Shown: positions 45,928 to 57,311 of the stretch, in pieces | Position numbering within the stretch: the stretch's first letter is position 1 | Layout: the number at the start of each line of letters is the position of its first letter | Source: Pelodera strongyloides | Lineage: Eukaryota > Nematoda > Chromadorea > Rhabditida > Rhabditidae | Assembly (NCBI GenBank): GCA_036852015.1 | Contig: JAANDG010000260.1 | Coordinates: 1 to 64,000, forward strand | Direction of reading: 5' to 3' | Length of the DNA stretch: 64,000 nucleotides | Position numbers and translations under genes: made by a program | The notes under the pieces: generated by a model | Seen by the model: only the letters and a program-made list of their open reading frames with translations | Databases searched by the model: none | What the model was told of the DNA's origin: nothing

Positions 45928-48900
45928 ATGCCTAACAATGAAACGGGTATCATTCATTTTTCGTTTGTTATTTGAATTTTCCCTTATTACTAGTTTTTAT
46001 CTTTATTATTAGTCGGCATTGCAAGTGTTTTTGTATGAAAATATGTCGCACATGATAATCGTGGCATTGTTAGAATATGTAGCCTTTATAACTTATAGCC
46101 ATGTGCGGTGCGCCAACATTGCGCCTACATAGTTTTGACCAATGTATCGGAATTTGACAGTAGTCGAAATTAAAATGTGTAGCGCTATTACAATAAAAAA
46201 AGCAAAAGTTTACCACTTACGTTGGTACACATACATGGTTCTTATCAAGGTTAAAATTGTTTTAAATTAATTTTATCATACTTTTGACATCACCGTTCGT
46301 TAAACAAAACTATTTATTTGCTTACTTTATGAGTTCATTAGGTGAAGTAGAATTCTTATGATAAGCATTTAAATAGCAAATTCTTATGTTTATTTGACAG
46401 CTCAACGCCAAAGGTTGTGCTAAGTATGCCCGTATGTTGCGCCAGAGGTTAGTGACGTTCAATTCCGTCTGGCGCGCGTGCGGCGCACCTGAGGCGCATC
46501 CCTGGCGCGCTCGTGGCGGGTATATCGCACCACTGCCATGGCGAGCCCTCTTTTTTCTCAACCTATCTCAATTCCTCAATTCGTGCATACGTGAACAAGG
46601 GCAATTCTGTCAGCATTGCTTTTATATCAATATTTACATCAATGTTTACCGACTAGCTTAGGAGTCAATTTGCCTTTGAACAATCAGGTTTTTTTGTGTG
46701 TTGAATAAGTCCTATGAAAGTTGTCTTTTTTATTTAGCAGAGCTATCGCATAAGATAGACAACTCTTAACTACTAGTAGATGCATCTAGTGTATGTAGGT
46801 ATGTCGGCATATGTAAGCGTAGGTGTACTGTACTTTACTCGTTCTTATAAAGAAATTGGTAGCATAAAACACTGAGACTTATTTAGCTCAATGCATTGAG
46901 AACTTCGAGAGTGAGCATTTTGCTTTTACACATATGTATTTTGCAAAATATTTATAAAAAATATTCTACGAGGGAGTCAACTATAGCACAATGCAAAGTT
47001 AATACTCGTGTTTTCCTATTCGCCTTAAACCCGTGCTCCTTTTGCACTTTACGGATCTAGTTTTTTTTTTTTCAAAGCATCGATTTGCATTTTGTTTGAA
47101 TAGAATTAAGTTTAGTGAGAGTATTTTTGGATGGAATTCAGCTTGTCTTTCTTCAGCGGTAGGGTTTTTGGTCAAAGCGCTATTTTTTACACAATGTGCT
47201 CATTTTACCTTTTACTTTTCATCAACATGATCACACTGAGGAAACTTGGCCGGGGGGCGGCGCGCCCCAGGCCCCACTTCGCGGGGCCGCGCACCCCCCG
47301 CGCGCCCATCGCCCGTGTCTCGCCCATTGGGCTGGGATGGGCTCCACCACCGAAAATCGCGGGGCGGCAGGTGGGCCAGGAGCGCGCCCCAGGTGCGCGA
47401 CAAATTTATTGTGGAAACTGCAAGATACTCAGTGAAGGGGCATTTATAACACTACGCAGCGAAACGATATTATTTCCCAACTTGTGCATTTCAACCTCCA
47501 GCAAACTGCTGTTTTTCTTATTCATAGAGTTTGAATTGTAGTACTTCTATTTAAATTGTTGGCTTTATGTTATTAGTTTATAGTTACTGCCCGCTGATCT
47601 TGTTTAGAATTTTTTTACAGAAGATTGTTAGGAATAGATGCTTATTATTAGTTTAGCTTGCATACAGTTTTATACATTCGATTTTTTGGAATTTAGCGAA
47701 CTCTAAATGCCGTACTTATACCGTAATCGTCGAACAGAAGTGCATCATACACGCACTTTCGCAAAACTAAGCTCAAAATTAGTCGCATTTATTTACTTTT
47801 AGAATATTATTCCCCAACTTTTGTGGTGATTGTTTCTGTACCTGTTTCTTCTAGTAAACCATCTCTTCTCCATTCTCGTATCGGTAAACCACGTGTCGAC
47901 CTTTCCTTCACGTCAGTGAAAATAATGTTGACTTTCTTAACTGTAAATCTAAGATTTATAATGAGAGTCGGTTGCATTTACTTTCACAATATATTTATTT
48001 ACAGGATACATGTCGCGCCGAAAACCATCGTATTATAGATGAGGATGAGGACAGACAGGTAGGTTATTTACAGTAAAAGCTGACGAGATATTGCTGTTTT
48101 GTTGCCACGCGTATTTTTTCAAAATGATTTTACGTTTTTTAAAGTAATACTCGAGATTCACTTGGTAATGAGTTGATCGAATCACTGTATTTCATGGATG
48201 CACAATACCTTTATAATTATACATTTATTTTTGTTTAGACAACAACCGATGCAACCCAAGCGGATGCAACCCAAGATAAGCCGGCACGAACAATGAAAAA
48301 AGGTAAGAACGTGTCATTAAATTTATCTTAGTTTTATTTTCTGTGCCGAATTTTCAGTCTTTGTTATTACAGTTAATGATGAGCGCACTGTTTAACAGTT
48401 TAACTTAGGGCACGTTATTGCATCCCAGACCCAATCGTTTCGTTCACGTACCAGTTTGCTGTTTGGACGCTTGTAATATTGTTATATAAAGGAGAAGAGT
48501 TTACTTTTTTGTTTGTGTGAACGAAACGGATTTCTACGTTTCAGACGTTTGGTATAAGTAGTCCGTTTTCGCAACCCTTCAAAATAAGTGCAATCGAATC
48601 TTATTACATAAACTTGGAAGATACGTTTCGCAAACCAAAATAAACGAAATGAGTTTCATTACATTAATTGCTGACAATATGTTTCAGACGTTCCATATAA
48701 GTATGTACAACTTTTTTGAAATATTGCCTGTGCAGCACTTAAAGGATCGCAAACTAAAGGCGGAATAACTCAGGCCACGTGTTCATACAGCTGCTTCCCG
48801 ATCGGGAGTATGCAAATTATTTCGGCAAATATCTACATATTATATCTTTACATATACTGCAAGGGTCTGCAGGCATATCACTACACGTTTCATAATCCCG

Positions 48901-50245
48901 CGGTAGTTAAGTAGAACTACTTTTCGACTTGTTCACTTCCTGAATTGGAATTCAAATTATTCGATTTTGGTAAAGTATTTTTCTTTATTCTTTACTAAAT
49001 TCAAGTAAACCCGAAGTAAAATGATGATTTTGAAGTGACTGCGATCCTTTAAAGGATCGCAGTCACTTCAAATTCGCCTTTTTACTTCAGTTATCCATAA
49101 ACATGAAAAAGCACCTAGAAAAATACCATTCCGGTGTCAATTTACTGAAAAATTAACCCAGGGAAAGAAATCCCCTCGGTTGCGTTCTAATTACGTACAG
49201 TATGACAACGACAACTGAGACAGTAGAGCAGACACTTCCCCTCTTCCCCGGTTTTTCTTTGTTTTGTCATCATTGGCAACCGGCCAAGTCCCACTGCGAT
49301 TTAGAAAACACCCCATTTTGTCTAATATCAAAAGTCAACCGAAGGGATTTCTTTCCCTGTGATAAATGTTCCGTAAATCGGTATTGGAAAGGTATTTTTC
49401 TAGGTATCTTTTTATATTTATTTATAAGTGAAGTAAAAATGCGAAATTGAAGTGACTGCGATCCTTTAAAGCGAAATACCGGCCGGTTTTTGAAACGCAT
49501 TGCATACACCTGCTTTCTTATGCATCATAGCAAATTAGCATAAATTAGAATAAAAAAGACCCCAATTCGACCCCTCTTAGCATCACTGCATAAGAATGCA
49601 GATATTTGAGGTGCGTTTCAAAAACCGACCGGTATTTCGCTTTAAAGACGCCTCAGGTAGCGAAAGCCCTCTGATTATTATAGAGTTACAATGGTCTCGT
49701 TTCAGACTTCCTGGTACCTGACGAAGTCATGGAGAATTGGAGAGAAAGAACTATACATCATCGGACTTTGGTCACTTGCGATACTCCACATGAGGGAATG
49801 AATATATGGCAAATATCCTACCATGGAGATACATCGACTAATACAGGTAGGGCTAATCCAATATTAGGTTTCCATATATGTCCCACGAAGTCATTTATTG
49901 TTGTGATTGTGTGGATGAAAGAGTATGTTCCCATCTCCCGTGGGTGGTGACAGGAAGGCAGGCATTACGCAAATCCTCGATTCGTTGAGACGGGTACTGA
50001 AGTCGGCTTGCTCTTTACCTTAAGTAAGAGTAGCATACGAGCTATAAATGTTTCGTATGTGATTGAACTTGAAATTACGCTATTGCTACTTGTTTATGTT
50101 TTTCTTTAGCAATATCATTATATCATATCGAATATTTCTTCTTATTTCAGTTGACTGGATGAGGATAGTGTGCTCTCTGGATGATCGTGTCGGTTTCCCT
50201 GATACGAAAGGAAGGGATCTACCATGGAATGCGTCTAAGCACTGA
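45928..50245 (+). CDS. Unrecognised 161-aa protein (5' end uncertain)
   Basis: The 3' part is well supported by phase: exons 48005-48058, 48239-48302, 49706-49846 and 50151-50245. Upstream, exon 47803-47915 fits in phase. A first exon at 45928-45946 (ATG after TTTTCAG) or at 47131-47158 also fits; I chose the former for its acceptor. No domain is recognised. The middle is polar with a duplicated DATQADATQD stretch. The C-terminal ~75 residues look globular and conserved in style, with the motifs DFLVPDEVMENWRER, YHGDTSTN, DWMRIVCSLDDRVGFPD and DLPWNASKH. No signal peptide or membrane segment is evident in the well-supported part. The intron 48303-49705 holds an array of TTAA elements. The possibility of additional undetected exons is real. 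Confidence 0.5.
46430..46560. repeat. GC-rich island
   Basis: Stretch dominated by GCGC and CTGGCGCGC motifs (GTCTGGCGCGCGTGCGGCGC), without clear inverted ends. Opposite-strand frames over it are compositional. Confidence 0.5.
47235..47405. repeat. Very GC-rich island
   Basis: About 70-75 percent GC by eye, with GGGCGGCGCGCCCC, GCGGGGCCGCGC and AGGTGGGCCAGG. Related in reverse complement to 50895-51080, which carries CCCACCTTTTGAAGCGGGGC and GCGGGGCCGCGCGC. Frames in several phases overlap here, which argues against coding. Confidence 0.6.
48743..49048. mobile_element. TTAA element X of a three-element array
   Basis: Left TTAA at 48739-48742 followed by AGGATCGCA. The right end is TGAAGTGACTGCGATCCT before the TTAA at 49049-49052. 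The right ~75 bp is related to the arms of element Y; the left arm agrees only over the first ~9 bp. Confidence 0.7.
49053..49465. mobile_element. TTAA element Y, 413 bp with ~100-bp inverted arms
   Basis: Begins AGGATCGCAGTCACTTCAA and ends with its reverse complement. Inner segments also pair (TTTTTACTTCA, CCTAGAAAAATACC, CGG..TTTAC). It shares TTAA 49049-49052 with X and TTAA 49466-49469 with Z. Confidence 0.9.
49470..49640. mobile_element. TTAA element Z, intact family B copy
   Basis: AGCGAAATACCGGCCGGTTT at the left and AAACCGACCGGTATTTCGCT at the right, with inner inverted copies of GCATAAGAA / TTCTTATGC. TTAA at 49466-49469 and 49641-49644. This is the best preserved copy of family B in the window. 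Confidence 0.92.
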
Positions 50246-50324
50246 TTAGGAAGAACACAGAGAGAGGACAGCAACTGGGTAGATATTCTAGGAATTAATG
50301 GGTATCCTAGGGCTCTATTTTATT

Positions 50325-50530
50325 ATAACTGTAGACCAGCGTGACGCTGCTTATTTTTTTACATGTTTTATGTGGTTACGACAGTATTATATTTAGTAGT
50401 AGTATAGTAGCATAGTAGTATGTGGTTATTGTAGTAAGTGTAGCTCATTCTTTATTATAATCATAGGCCAGCGTAACGCTGCTATTTTTACACGGATTAC
50501 TTATAATGGTAGACAAGTAACACTGCTTAT
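50325..50530. repeat. Three diverged tandem units
   Basis: Units share TTATAA(C/T)..TAG(A/G)CCAGCGTGACGCTGCT-like cores near 50330, 50460 and 50505, separated by an AGTAGTAGTATAG-rich stretch. Confidence 0.7.
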
Positions 50531-50894
50531 TTTTTTGTTCAACTGACCATCAATCTATAGCCGTGAGTATATATTGTATTTTATTTACTGGTATGGCTCT
50601 TGTTGCTTCATTGTTGTATAATTTATTATTTACTTATCATAGACTTCGTATGGATATTTACTCGTAGAGGAGAGGATTTACTCTTATTGAAAGTATTTTG
50701 TACTCGTAGTTGGGTTGTCCATTCATGTTTACTTGTAACTCATAGTAACTTATCATAATTCGCCCAAATGTTTCGCTTTTATCGCTATATTTTTTGGATG
50801 CTTTGAATGAAGTAAAATTATTCTCTATATTTGTTGTTGGTTATTATTATATTGTAGAATTGTCTTTTTATTGTATAATTTAATGTAATAAGCA

Positions 50895-51080
50895 AAGGGG
50901 CGGGGCCTTTCACGCCCATTTTCCCACGCTCCGCGCGCTCCCGGCGCACCTACGGCCCACCTTTTGAAGCGGGGCCGCGCGCTCTGGGCCCCGTCTTGGT
51001 GGCGCCGCCCTGCCTGGGCCCCGCACTTTTCAGCGCGCCACCCCGCGTCATTTAGCGCGCCGCCCCGCACCCAAAGTTTC
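50895..51080. repeat. Very GC-rich island
   Basis: GCGGGGCCGCGCGC, GGGCCCCG and GGCGCGCC-type words throughout, with sharp borders to AT-rich sequence. Resembles the reverse complement of 47235-47405. Confidence 0.6.
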
Positions 51081-51436
51081 ACGTTGCACTGTGAGTCGAA
51101 TAATTAGTATTCACTAAGAGACAGGCGCACGAACACATACTAGTATGGTTTTTGAGGGAAAAACTATAAGATTGTCTTTTGCGTGCCGGAGCGCTTGTAA
51201 CTTGTCTATAAATGGGAGTAGAGTAAATATATAGATGAAGGAGAGCAATCTTCTTCTCATAGAAAATATTTCTTTTTTATTCTTTCAATATTATTATTTA
51301 CGAATAAAGCGGAACTAGCATTCCATAGACCCTAGAACTATACCTGTTATCGTATTATCGAAAAAAGACCGAAATCAGGTTTTCTAATTTCTAATGAAAT
51401 GAAACAAATAAGTATTGGTGTAACACAGACGAAACG

Positions 51437-51539
51437 GAAAGAGAGAGAGAGAGAGAGCGCGTGTGTGTGTGTGAGAGAGAGAGAGAGAGAACGGAAAGAG
51501 AGAGAGAGAGAGAGAGAGTGCGTGTGAGAGAGAGAGAGA
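51437..51539. repeat. GA and GT microsatellite cluster
   Basis: Alternating GAGAGA and GTGTGTGT blocks, with the unit AACGGAAAGAGAGAGAGAGA repeated. Confidence 0.9.
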
Positions 51540-52192
51540 ATTACTAAAGGAGATGGTTCAATTCAGAATGAAATCATCAGTGTTTGATATGCTACTATTC
51601 AAACAACAAATATTACCTTTTTGAGAGGTCGGTTCAATTTGTGTACCATCCGTTTGCTTACTTTTCTCACAGTAAAATGTCGCAAACTCATCTCTTCATC
51701 GAACTTCCATGCTGTGCATTTATAAAAATAAATGGTATTTTTCGTTTGAAAAGCTTGAAAATATAGTTTATTACTTTGTATAAACATAAGAGTACCGTTA
51801 GGTTTTTACATTAACAACTCATGATTAATTTATTTTGTAGTATTTTCATATTCGGAAGCAATTTTCTACATGAAACCTTTTAGAATTCAAATACAAATCC
51901 TTTCATTACTTTTGCAGCAAAATAAAAATTGCAACATCTTAGAGTCTAGAGCAATTCATCCAGAGCTAATTATAAGTTGAATCATCCTTACTTGGCGTAT
52001 ATTTTCCTCCATTTTCCATAGATACTATTCGAACACGTAAACACAATTACGTCCCCATTGAATAGAAAGGAAACTTTGTTCGCTAACGGAAGTCGGAAAG
52101 TTGGGACGGCGTCTTCACTGAAGATGTGGTGAAATACATGACAATATCAAATATTTTTTTACTTTTTTATTTTATTCTTTAAAGCGAAATAC

Positions 52193-52346
52193 AGACCGGT
52201 TTTTGAAACGCATCGTGGATAACTGAATTCTTACGTATTTATGCTAATTTGCTCAGATTTGTATTCTAATTTATGTTCATTTGCATAAGCTGCATAAGAA
52301 AGCTGGGGTGTACTCGGTGTGTTTCAAAAGCCGGCCGGTATTTAGC
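52193..52346. mobile_element. TTAA MITE, family B copy
   Basis: AGCGAAATACAGACCGGTTT at the left and AAAGCCGGCCGGTATTTAGC at the right. TTAA on the left (52189-52192), mutated to TTGA on the right. Confidence 0.85.
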
Positions 52347-53554
52347 TTTGATAATTTTTATGCGATTCAGAACATTATCATAGTCATAAGTTAGGCTAAA
52401 GTACCGTGTCGGTAAAGGAGCAGCATCTTATTTTTGCTGCAATAAAGAAGTGATGCTCATGGGATGTGGCATCTAGTATGTGCATACGTAACGTCAAACT
52501 TTTTTCCGTATTAACAGTAATTTCCTACCTATAAGTTAAGGAATTACGTTTTCATTATCATACGTAGAGATCCATGTACAGCAGTCGTAAAAGATCTCAA
52601 GAAACAATAAAGAAACCTCTTTTTATTTTCACTTTTATTGAACTCGAAGGTCTGACCTTGCAACCCCTCTAGAAAATACATAAAATTTACAATCCTTGAA
52701 CCTATCCGGCCAATACCCCCTACTGCGTTTACTTTTATTTTCTTTAGCAATGTCAACAGTAAAGTGAAATGTTTCAAATATCCTTCTTATTTATCTTATA
52801 GTATCTTATAGTCTAGTGACACATTCTTCTTCGTAATTACTTCATGACTTTGATCCTTTAGTTAGATATAAGTTGGAAGTTGGAACTAACAGGTTCCTCA
52901 ACAGAATATAATTGCTTTCTGGAATCCTTTACGCTAGTCGGTTTATGTACTTTATGGGTGGACGCAGCTATGAGCTATGAGTATTTGATTTAATGACTAT
53001 GGAGTTTCGTCTTATTAGGTTAGGTTCTAAGAAAAGCAACTACTTAGAACTTATTTAGGTTGTTTCACCGTGTTTTATTGTTGTTTTATTTTTCAAACTT
53101 TATTCATGCTCATAATGAGGCACGTTTACGATCCGTGTTATAAACATACAACTATCGTAACAACCATCATGATCGGATGAAAAACTTCAAATTTTCGCAA
53201 TATTAAACCTTCCGTCTTTCACTGTAGAGCATATTAGTTATTTTATTGCTTGTCGCAGCATAATAATCCATTTGCTTCAGTTCATTAATAATTCATGTGA
53301 GAGAGAATTTCATATCGGAATTCGTTTTCTTTGCAACGACCAGAAAAGTATGAAATTGAAAACACTTTTTTCTTATCTAATGTTTTCGGCCAACAAAAGG
53401 AAATCATTGGAAACTATTCATTTTGGTTTAAGTTTTTAATCATTCAACTCAAAACTATTCATAAGTTATTTAACTCTGAAAAAAAAGATTGTAAAAAATC
53501 TGCGCGCTGTCTATGTTTTTGTTCTTTCTCAAAATCGCTATCTTCATTGATCTC

Positions 53555-53640
53555 CTCTCTTCTTTCTCTCTTCTCTCTCTTCTCTTTCTCTCTCTCTCTC
53601 TCTCTCTCCGTTTTCTCTCTCTCTGTTTTCTGTATCTCTA
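53555..53640. repeat. CT-rich microsatellite tract
   Basis: Pyrimidine-rich run with repeated TCTCTC, about 40 bp upstream of the next start codon. The overlapping frames are low-complexity. Confidence 0.85.
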
Positions 53641-53677
53641 AAAAAAATAGTAACAATAAGTATAAGTAATTTCAAGA

Positions 53678-54608
53678 ATGCCACCATCAGCCCCTTTCAT
53701 GTGTTGCTGTCGGAATGTGAAGAAACCTCCGTTACAAGAGGGTATCAGACGAAGTACAGAGGTGGGCACCATGGTAGGTTAACATGAGTTCTATTCTGTC
53801 CTTTATTTATTTTTATTTCTACATTTTAATTGCGCATTTTCTTTTCGAGTTTTTTTCTGCTATGGAAAAGGTCTACCTTGCACTGGTGGTCAACTTTCTC
53901 GCTTTGTCAAAATATTGTAATCAAGTAAGACACAAGCCTCTCTGGTAACAAAACCTGACCTCCGGGAACCCTATCACTTTATCCTGCCACCTAGCACACG
54001 GAGTTGTTTAAAGTTTAAAGGGCCAGATCCCCAGAAACCCATCTTGATTCTCATATGATTCTCCATGTCAAATATAGTAGGATGCACTATTTTTCTAATT
54101 TTAAAGCGCAAAATTCACACACTATTGAGCAATTTTCCGTGGGCAGTCATACCCAACTATCTATCGCGGCTGTCACGCCCCTTCGCGCTAATTGGGCAAT
54201 TGCCACGCACAATACAGCATATTGCCCAATTAGCGCGAAGGGGCGTGACAACAGCGATATATGTTGGGCATGCCTGGCAATGGGAAAGTGCTGACTACTG
54301 CGTGAATTTTGCGCTTGAAAATTAGAAGGATATCGTATCCTACTATATTTGACATGGAGAATCAGATGGAGTCATCAAAAATAGAGGTCATTTGAAATGG
54401 GCCTGACCCTTTAAAGATTATTCTGTCCATAAGCCGCACCGCCAGGTATCCTGTCAGTTTATTCCTAAACTGTATTGTTTATATATATTTCAGGTTCTGA
54501 ATATGAGTGGCAAATTAAATGGAAGTGTGAATGGAGGATCTACAACAATTCCCATCAAATTGATACCTCCGACACCGTCGCCGAGCAGCACTCCTTCCAT
54601 GGTGGGAA

Positions 54609-54654
<46 letters not shown>

Positions 54655-56857
54655 AGAGAATGAGATAGAGAATGAGAGAGAGAATGAGAGAGAGAGAATG
54701 AGAGAGAGTATGAGAGGAAGAGAAGAAAGGGAGACAATGTTTATTTATTTCAAACAGAAATACTAATTGTAAGTGAACACGTCTGTATGTGTTGATTTCA
54801 CGCACTGCTATCTGTCTGAGCTAGATTTTGAAGCCGGTGCGGCGTTTCGGTCAAATATATCAGTTTCTCCAGCTTTCACCACAAGTGCCCCTGAAGTTGG
54901 AAGTACGAAAGGAGCAATATGTAACACAGTCGGTTGTGGAGCCAGGGCACACTCAGCCTCAGCAACATGCAACTGATGACAAAATGAATGATGAACTCTG
55001 CACCGCACGAACTAGTACAGAAGAAAGTGTTAGGTAGGCAATTAATAATAGTTTATTGAGGATATTCAATTAACACATCCCAAAAGGTGACCCTAAGATA
55101 CCACGCTTCACAACGTATACTGACAGGGGACCAAACTACAAAATTGCTGGTCGGTCGAGAAAAACATTGTAGCCATAGGCGTAAGAATAAGAATGGTACT
55201 TTTCAAGGAAAGGCTTGATACCTTGACATGTTATTCTCATAAAGTATTTAAAGGGTCAGGCCCATTTCAAATGACCCCTATTTTTGATGATTCCATCTGA
55301 TTCTCCATGTCAAATATAGTAGGATGCAATATTTTTCTATTTTTCAAGCGTAAAAATCACACACTATTCAGCAATATACCGTGGGCAGTCATACCCAACT
55401 ATCTATCGCAGTTGGTACGCCCATTCGCGCTGATTGGCCAATATCGCAATTGCCACGCCCAATAGAGCATCTTGCCCAATTAGCGCGAAGGGGCGTGACA
55501 ACTGCGATAAATAGTTGGATATGGCTGGCAATGGTAAATTGCTGAATTTTGCGTGAATTTTGCGCTTGAAAATTAGAAAAATTGACTACTATATTTGACA
55601 TGAAGAATCAGATGGAATCATGAAAAATAGGGGTCATTTGAAATGGGCCTGACCCTTTAATAAGTGGGATAGATTTACAGGGGTCACCTTTCAATGGAGG
55701 AGCTCGTCCGGCAGGTTCGACTGGAGGAAGGACTGCAAGTCACACCACGCAACACATTGTCGAATATAGAAGAAGATGTCGTAGATGTGAACGTGGGCGG
55801 AGGTGAGGATAATTGTTTATCATAAGGCACGTGTAGGTACGTACTAAGGCTCACTTAGCTAGACAGCTTGTTCTTATAGGGAACAGCCTGTGGTGTCCTT
55901 TACCCTTCGTATGTGTGCATTGGTTTACTGTTATAGTAAAGATTTCTGGATATTCGTCATTTTTTTGCCTAACCATACTTTTTGTAATAGCTTGTTTTAA
56001 AATTGTGTACAGTTTTGCTTATTTTTAGGGAATATTCCCTTCCTTTCCTTAGAGAATATTGTTTGATCATTCTGATTGAGCGTTATGTTCTAGCTCCTGC
56101 CCGTGAATTTGTGGACATGGTAGAGGCCGAGGTGGAACATGCGAAGAAAAGAAACGGAATGGTCCTGCTCACAGAAGCAATGAGAAACCAAAACGCGAAG
56201 GAAGAATTATCAATAGATACGAATCATAATACTATTGGTGAGAAAATTATGGTTTCTTTATTACAAAATAAATTTTACGAACATCTGGCGCCCTATCTAA
56301 GCCGCGCCCTGTGCAATCGAGTCCATTTGTAAAACTAGGCTATGTAGCCGCGAAAAACAAAGCTGGTGACCACCGCCTTAGAAACGCGAACGGAGCGCTA
56401 AGGATTCGCCAAATGACATGTAATCAACACAAATCTGCACAATTTTTTGGGTAGCTGCGGTTAACTGTGCCACATTCACGCCACAATTGAGCCATATGTA
56501 CGCCAACTGGAATTGTGTTCCTATATCCGCCCATGACTCCCGCGCAGCTCTCGCTTGGCGCGCCGCTACCGCGACTGTGGCAGCTCTGTGATATTTATTG
56601 GTCTAACCTTGCCTTTCTGCATTTTTTGAGCATTTCTTTTTAGGTGAATCAGCCATGACTATGCCAGCTTCTCGACCAAAACGAGCGGTCTTCAACGATT
56701 ACGGTGACATATCAGCAAGAACCAATCATAGCGCTAGAACTGTGATTTCTATAGAAGAGGCGGATGTGATTGCTGGGAATGGCCATGTAGGTTTCCTTAT
56801 TTGTTTGTTGCGAGTAGAAGTTTCTGTTTTCGACTGTCTCGGGGTATCTGAAAGTTC

Positions 56858-56902
<45 letters not shown>

Positions 56903-57244
56903 TGGGAGAGGGGATTCCGTTCACTTCATACAGGCGCTCGCACTCCGGCGTCTGGGTCAAAATAGTAAAAGTCGAATATGACAAGTAGGTAAAATGACAG
57001 GCAACCTTTGAAATGAATTTCATTTCCCTAACACTAAACTATGTTCTTACAGATTCCAACCGTCTCATCGGTGGTGCATGCCAGCGAGGTATCACTATCA
57101 TCAGCCTATCCACAGACACACAATCGTGCTATCATTCGTACCTTTTCCTCGATACCACAGGCTGTGGTAACGGTGATTACTGTAGCTTACACGTGGTGTG
57201 CCACATTCTTCGTACTACTGTCAGAAATTGTCTGGCACAAATAA
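53678..57244 (+). CDS. Unrecognised 324-aa protein with C-terminal membrane segment
   Basis: Seven exons in consistent phase: 53678-53773, 54494-54601, 54864-55033, 55681-55802, 56094-56237, 56644-56786 and 57053-57244. The N-terminus is Pro/Cys-rich (MPPSAPFMCCCRN), followed by a Gly/Ser/Thr/Pro-rich linker, an acidic/basic middle that may be coiled (EFVDMVEAEVEHAKKRNG), and a conserved-looking patch (RPKRAVFNDYGDISA). The last ~45 residues hold one hydrophobic helix (PQAVVTVITVAYTWCATFFV) before a short tail ending EIVWHK. There is no N-terminal signal peptide, so a tail-anchored membrane protein is the best reading. The acceptor of exon 3 could also be 54872 in the same frame. TTAA family A elements sit in introns 1 and 3. 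I recognise no family. Confidence 0.65.
54019..54410. mobile_element. TTAA MITE, family A copy 2, in intron 1 of the 324-aa gene
   Basis: Palindromic: GATTCTCCATGTCAAATATA and its inverse, GAAGGGGCGTGACA in both arms, right end GGGCCTGACCCT. TTAA at 54015-54018 and 54411-54414. The left terminus is mutated (AGGGCCAGATCC). Confidence 0.9.
54608..54735. repeat. GA-rich microsatellite in intron 2 of the 324-aa gene
   Basis: About 20 pure GA units, then GAGAATGAGAGA-type degenerate units. It starts within 10 nt of the exon 2 donor. Confidence 0.9.
55252..55656. mobile_element. TTAA MITE, family A copy 3 (most complete), in intron 3 of the 324-aa gene
   Basis: 405 bp, both arms begin AGGGTCAGGCCCATTTCAAA. 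TTAA at 55248-55251 and 55657-55660. The element ends 24 bp before the exon 4 start, so it may overlap branchpoint or polypyrimidine sequence. Confidence 0.93.
56866..56900. repeat. (GA)n microsatellite in intron 6 of the 324-aa gene
   Basis: About 16 uninterrupted GA units. Confidence 0.9.
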
Positions 57245-57311
57245 CTTTCATTGCTAAAGATTTAATGCAAAAGGATGATGTTCGCTATTGTTCGCTTCTG
57301 CATACACAATA

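Larger units (their letters stand above)
50246..53677. other. Intergenic, no gene seen
   Basis: Contains three diverged copies of a unit around (G)CCAGCGT(G/A)ACGCTGCT (about 50325-50530), a GC-rich island, GA/GT microsatellites, one family B element and a CT-rich tract just upstream of the next gene. No conserved frames. Confidence 0.5.

Noticed and set aside
47131..47541. Several overlapping frames of 63-136 codons
   Set aside because: They coincide with a very GC-rich island and are Pro/Ala/Arg-rich in every phase, so they are compositional. Only the short exon candidate at 47131-47158 is kept as an option.
53331..53669. 112-codon + frame upstream of the 324-aa gene
   Set aside because: Starts with TTG and ends in a Ser/Leu run encoded by the CT microsatellite.
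54515..54805. Minus-strand Ser/Leu-rich frame
   Set aside because: Translation of the GA microsatellite on the opposite strand.
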